Assembly (NCBI GenBank): GCA_018399015.1
Contig: CP073761.1
Location: 1,922,001-1,986,000 of the forward strand
DNA: 64,000 nucleotides
Origin: Cyanobium sp. M30B3
GTDB lineage: Bacteria > Cyanobacteriota > Cyanobacteriia > PCC-6307 > Cyanobiaceae
Direction of reading: 5' to 3'
This document shows, piece by piece, positions 63,932 to 64,000 of this stretch (position 1 is its first letter; each line of letters opens with the position of its first letter). The position numbers and the translations under genes were made by a program. The notes under the pieces were generated by a model that saw nothing but the letters and a program-made list of their open reading frames with translations, ran no database searches and had not been told where the DNA came from.

Positions 63932-63932
63932 T

Positions 63933-64000
63933 GGTGAGCAGGAGCGGATCTTTGAGCGCTTCTACCGCAGCGATTCCAGCCGGTCGCGCCAATCCGGCGG
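63933..64000 (+). pseudogene. Histidine-kinase ATPase-domain fragment
   Basis: The last bases read, in one frame, EQERIFERFYRSDSSRSRQS then G. This is the F-box and the approach to the second glycine box of a HATPase_c domain (normally followed by GGSGLGLAI). The rest of the kinase upstream is absent: the DUF1651 gene lies there. Either the gene was cut by the accessory DNA, or only the tail survives. It continues past the window. Confidence 0.5.

Larger units (their letters stand above)
53916..63932. mobile_element. Accessory region / decayed genomic island around tRNA-Pro
   Basis: About 10 kb between two broken chromosomal genes. Contents: pglZ and brxL fragments with an embedded toxin-antitoxin pair, an excisionase-like gene, a tyrosine integrase, tRNA-Pro, then toxin-antitoxin pairs, SLOG, Gp157, Rad52 and DUF1651 genes. 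GC is lower between 55.4 and 56.1 kb. The intact tRNA lies inside the stretch, so this is better read as a hot spot with several insertions than one element. No second copy of the tRNA 3' end was found, and the right end may be beyond the window. Confidence 0.45.

Overview
The window is high-GC cyanobacterial chromosome. The carbon-fixation locus is diagnostic of an alpha-cyanobacterium: a form IA RuBisCO inside an alpha-carboxysome (cso) operon. With psaM, light-dependent protochlorophyllide reductase, the alkane genes, CRR6 and Tab2, and with the very high GC content, a Cyanobium / freshwater-type Synechococcus is the best guess. Genus is an inference; cyanobacterial origin is not in doubt.

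Layout. 1-5912: partial unknown gene, a tyrosine recombinase, ferrochelatase with a CAB tail (hemH), an M23 peptidase, acetolactate synthase (ilvB) and two small envelope genes. 5927-16419: secreted unknown protein, PEP synthase, MscS channel, degenerate MBL protein, FAD dehydrogenase, cyAbrB, PgeF, and a coupled S1-like/Tab2 pair. 16469-21816: creatininase-like gene, the alkane pathway (ADO, AAR), accA, an SDR and folE. 21874-28819: trpF, site-2 protease, lipoate ligase-like gene, TauE exporter, CRR6, psaM and por.

29205-44897 is a near-continuous CO2-fixation locus: csoS1D, rdgB (opposite strand), then csoS1-cbbL-cbbS-csoS2-csoSCA-csoS4A-csoS4B, a second CsoS1 paralogue with a long disordered N-terminus, a ferritin-like gene, ndhF4-ndhD4-chpX (NDH-1 CO2 uptake), acRAF (RuBisCO assembly) and a CbbX-like ATPase. 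NDH-1/ChpX hydrates CO2 to bicarbonate, CsoSCA releases CO2 inside the shell, and acRAF and CbbX look after RuBisCO. RNA hairpins lie in the gaps around cbbL and cbbS.

44931-53797 is ordinary chromosome: dnaA, HtrA protease, two arsenosugar-type glycosyltransferase genes (one frameshifted), GNAT, ABC exporter, hisG, gloB and ridA. From about 53.9 kb to the end the window is accessory DNA around tRNA-Pro(UGG). It starts at a truncated gene tail and holds the 3' end of a BREX pglZ, a Phd/VapC pair in ATGA/GTGA overlap with its neighbours, and the 5' end of a BREX brxL: a decayed phage-defence operon with an embedded toxin-antitoxin pair. Next come an excisionase-like gene, a tyrosine integrase and four helically phased repeats beside the tRNA. 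Beyond the tRNA lie TacA/TacT, a SLOG-fold gene, Gp157, Rad52, two DUF433/PIN-like pairs (one broken), DUF1651, and a histidine-kinase fragment at the window edge.
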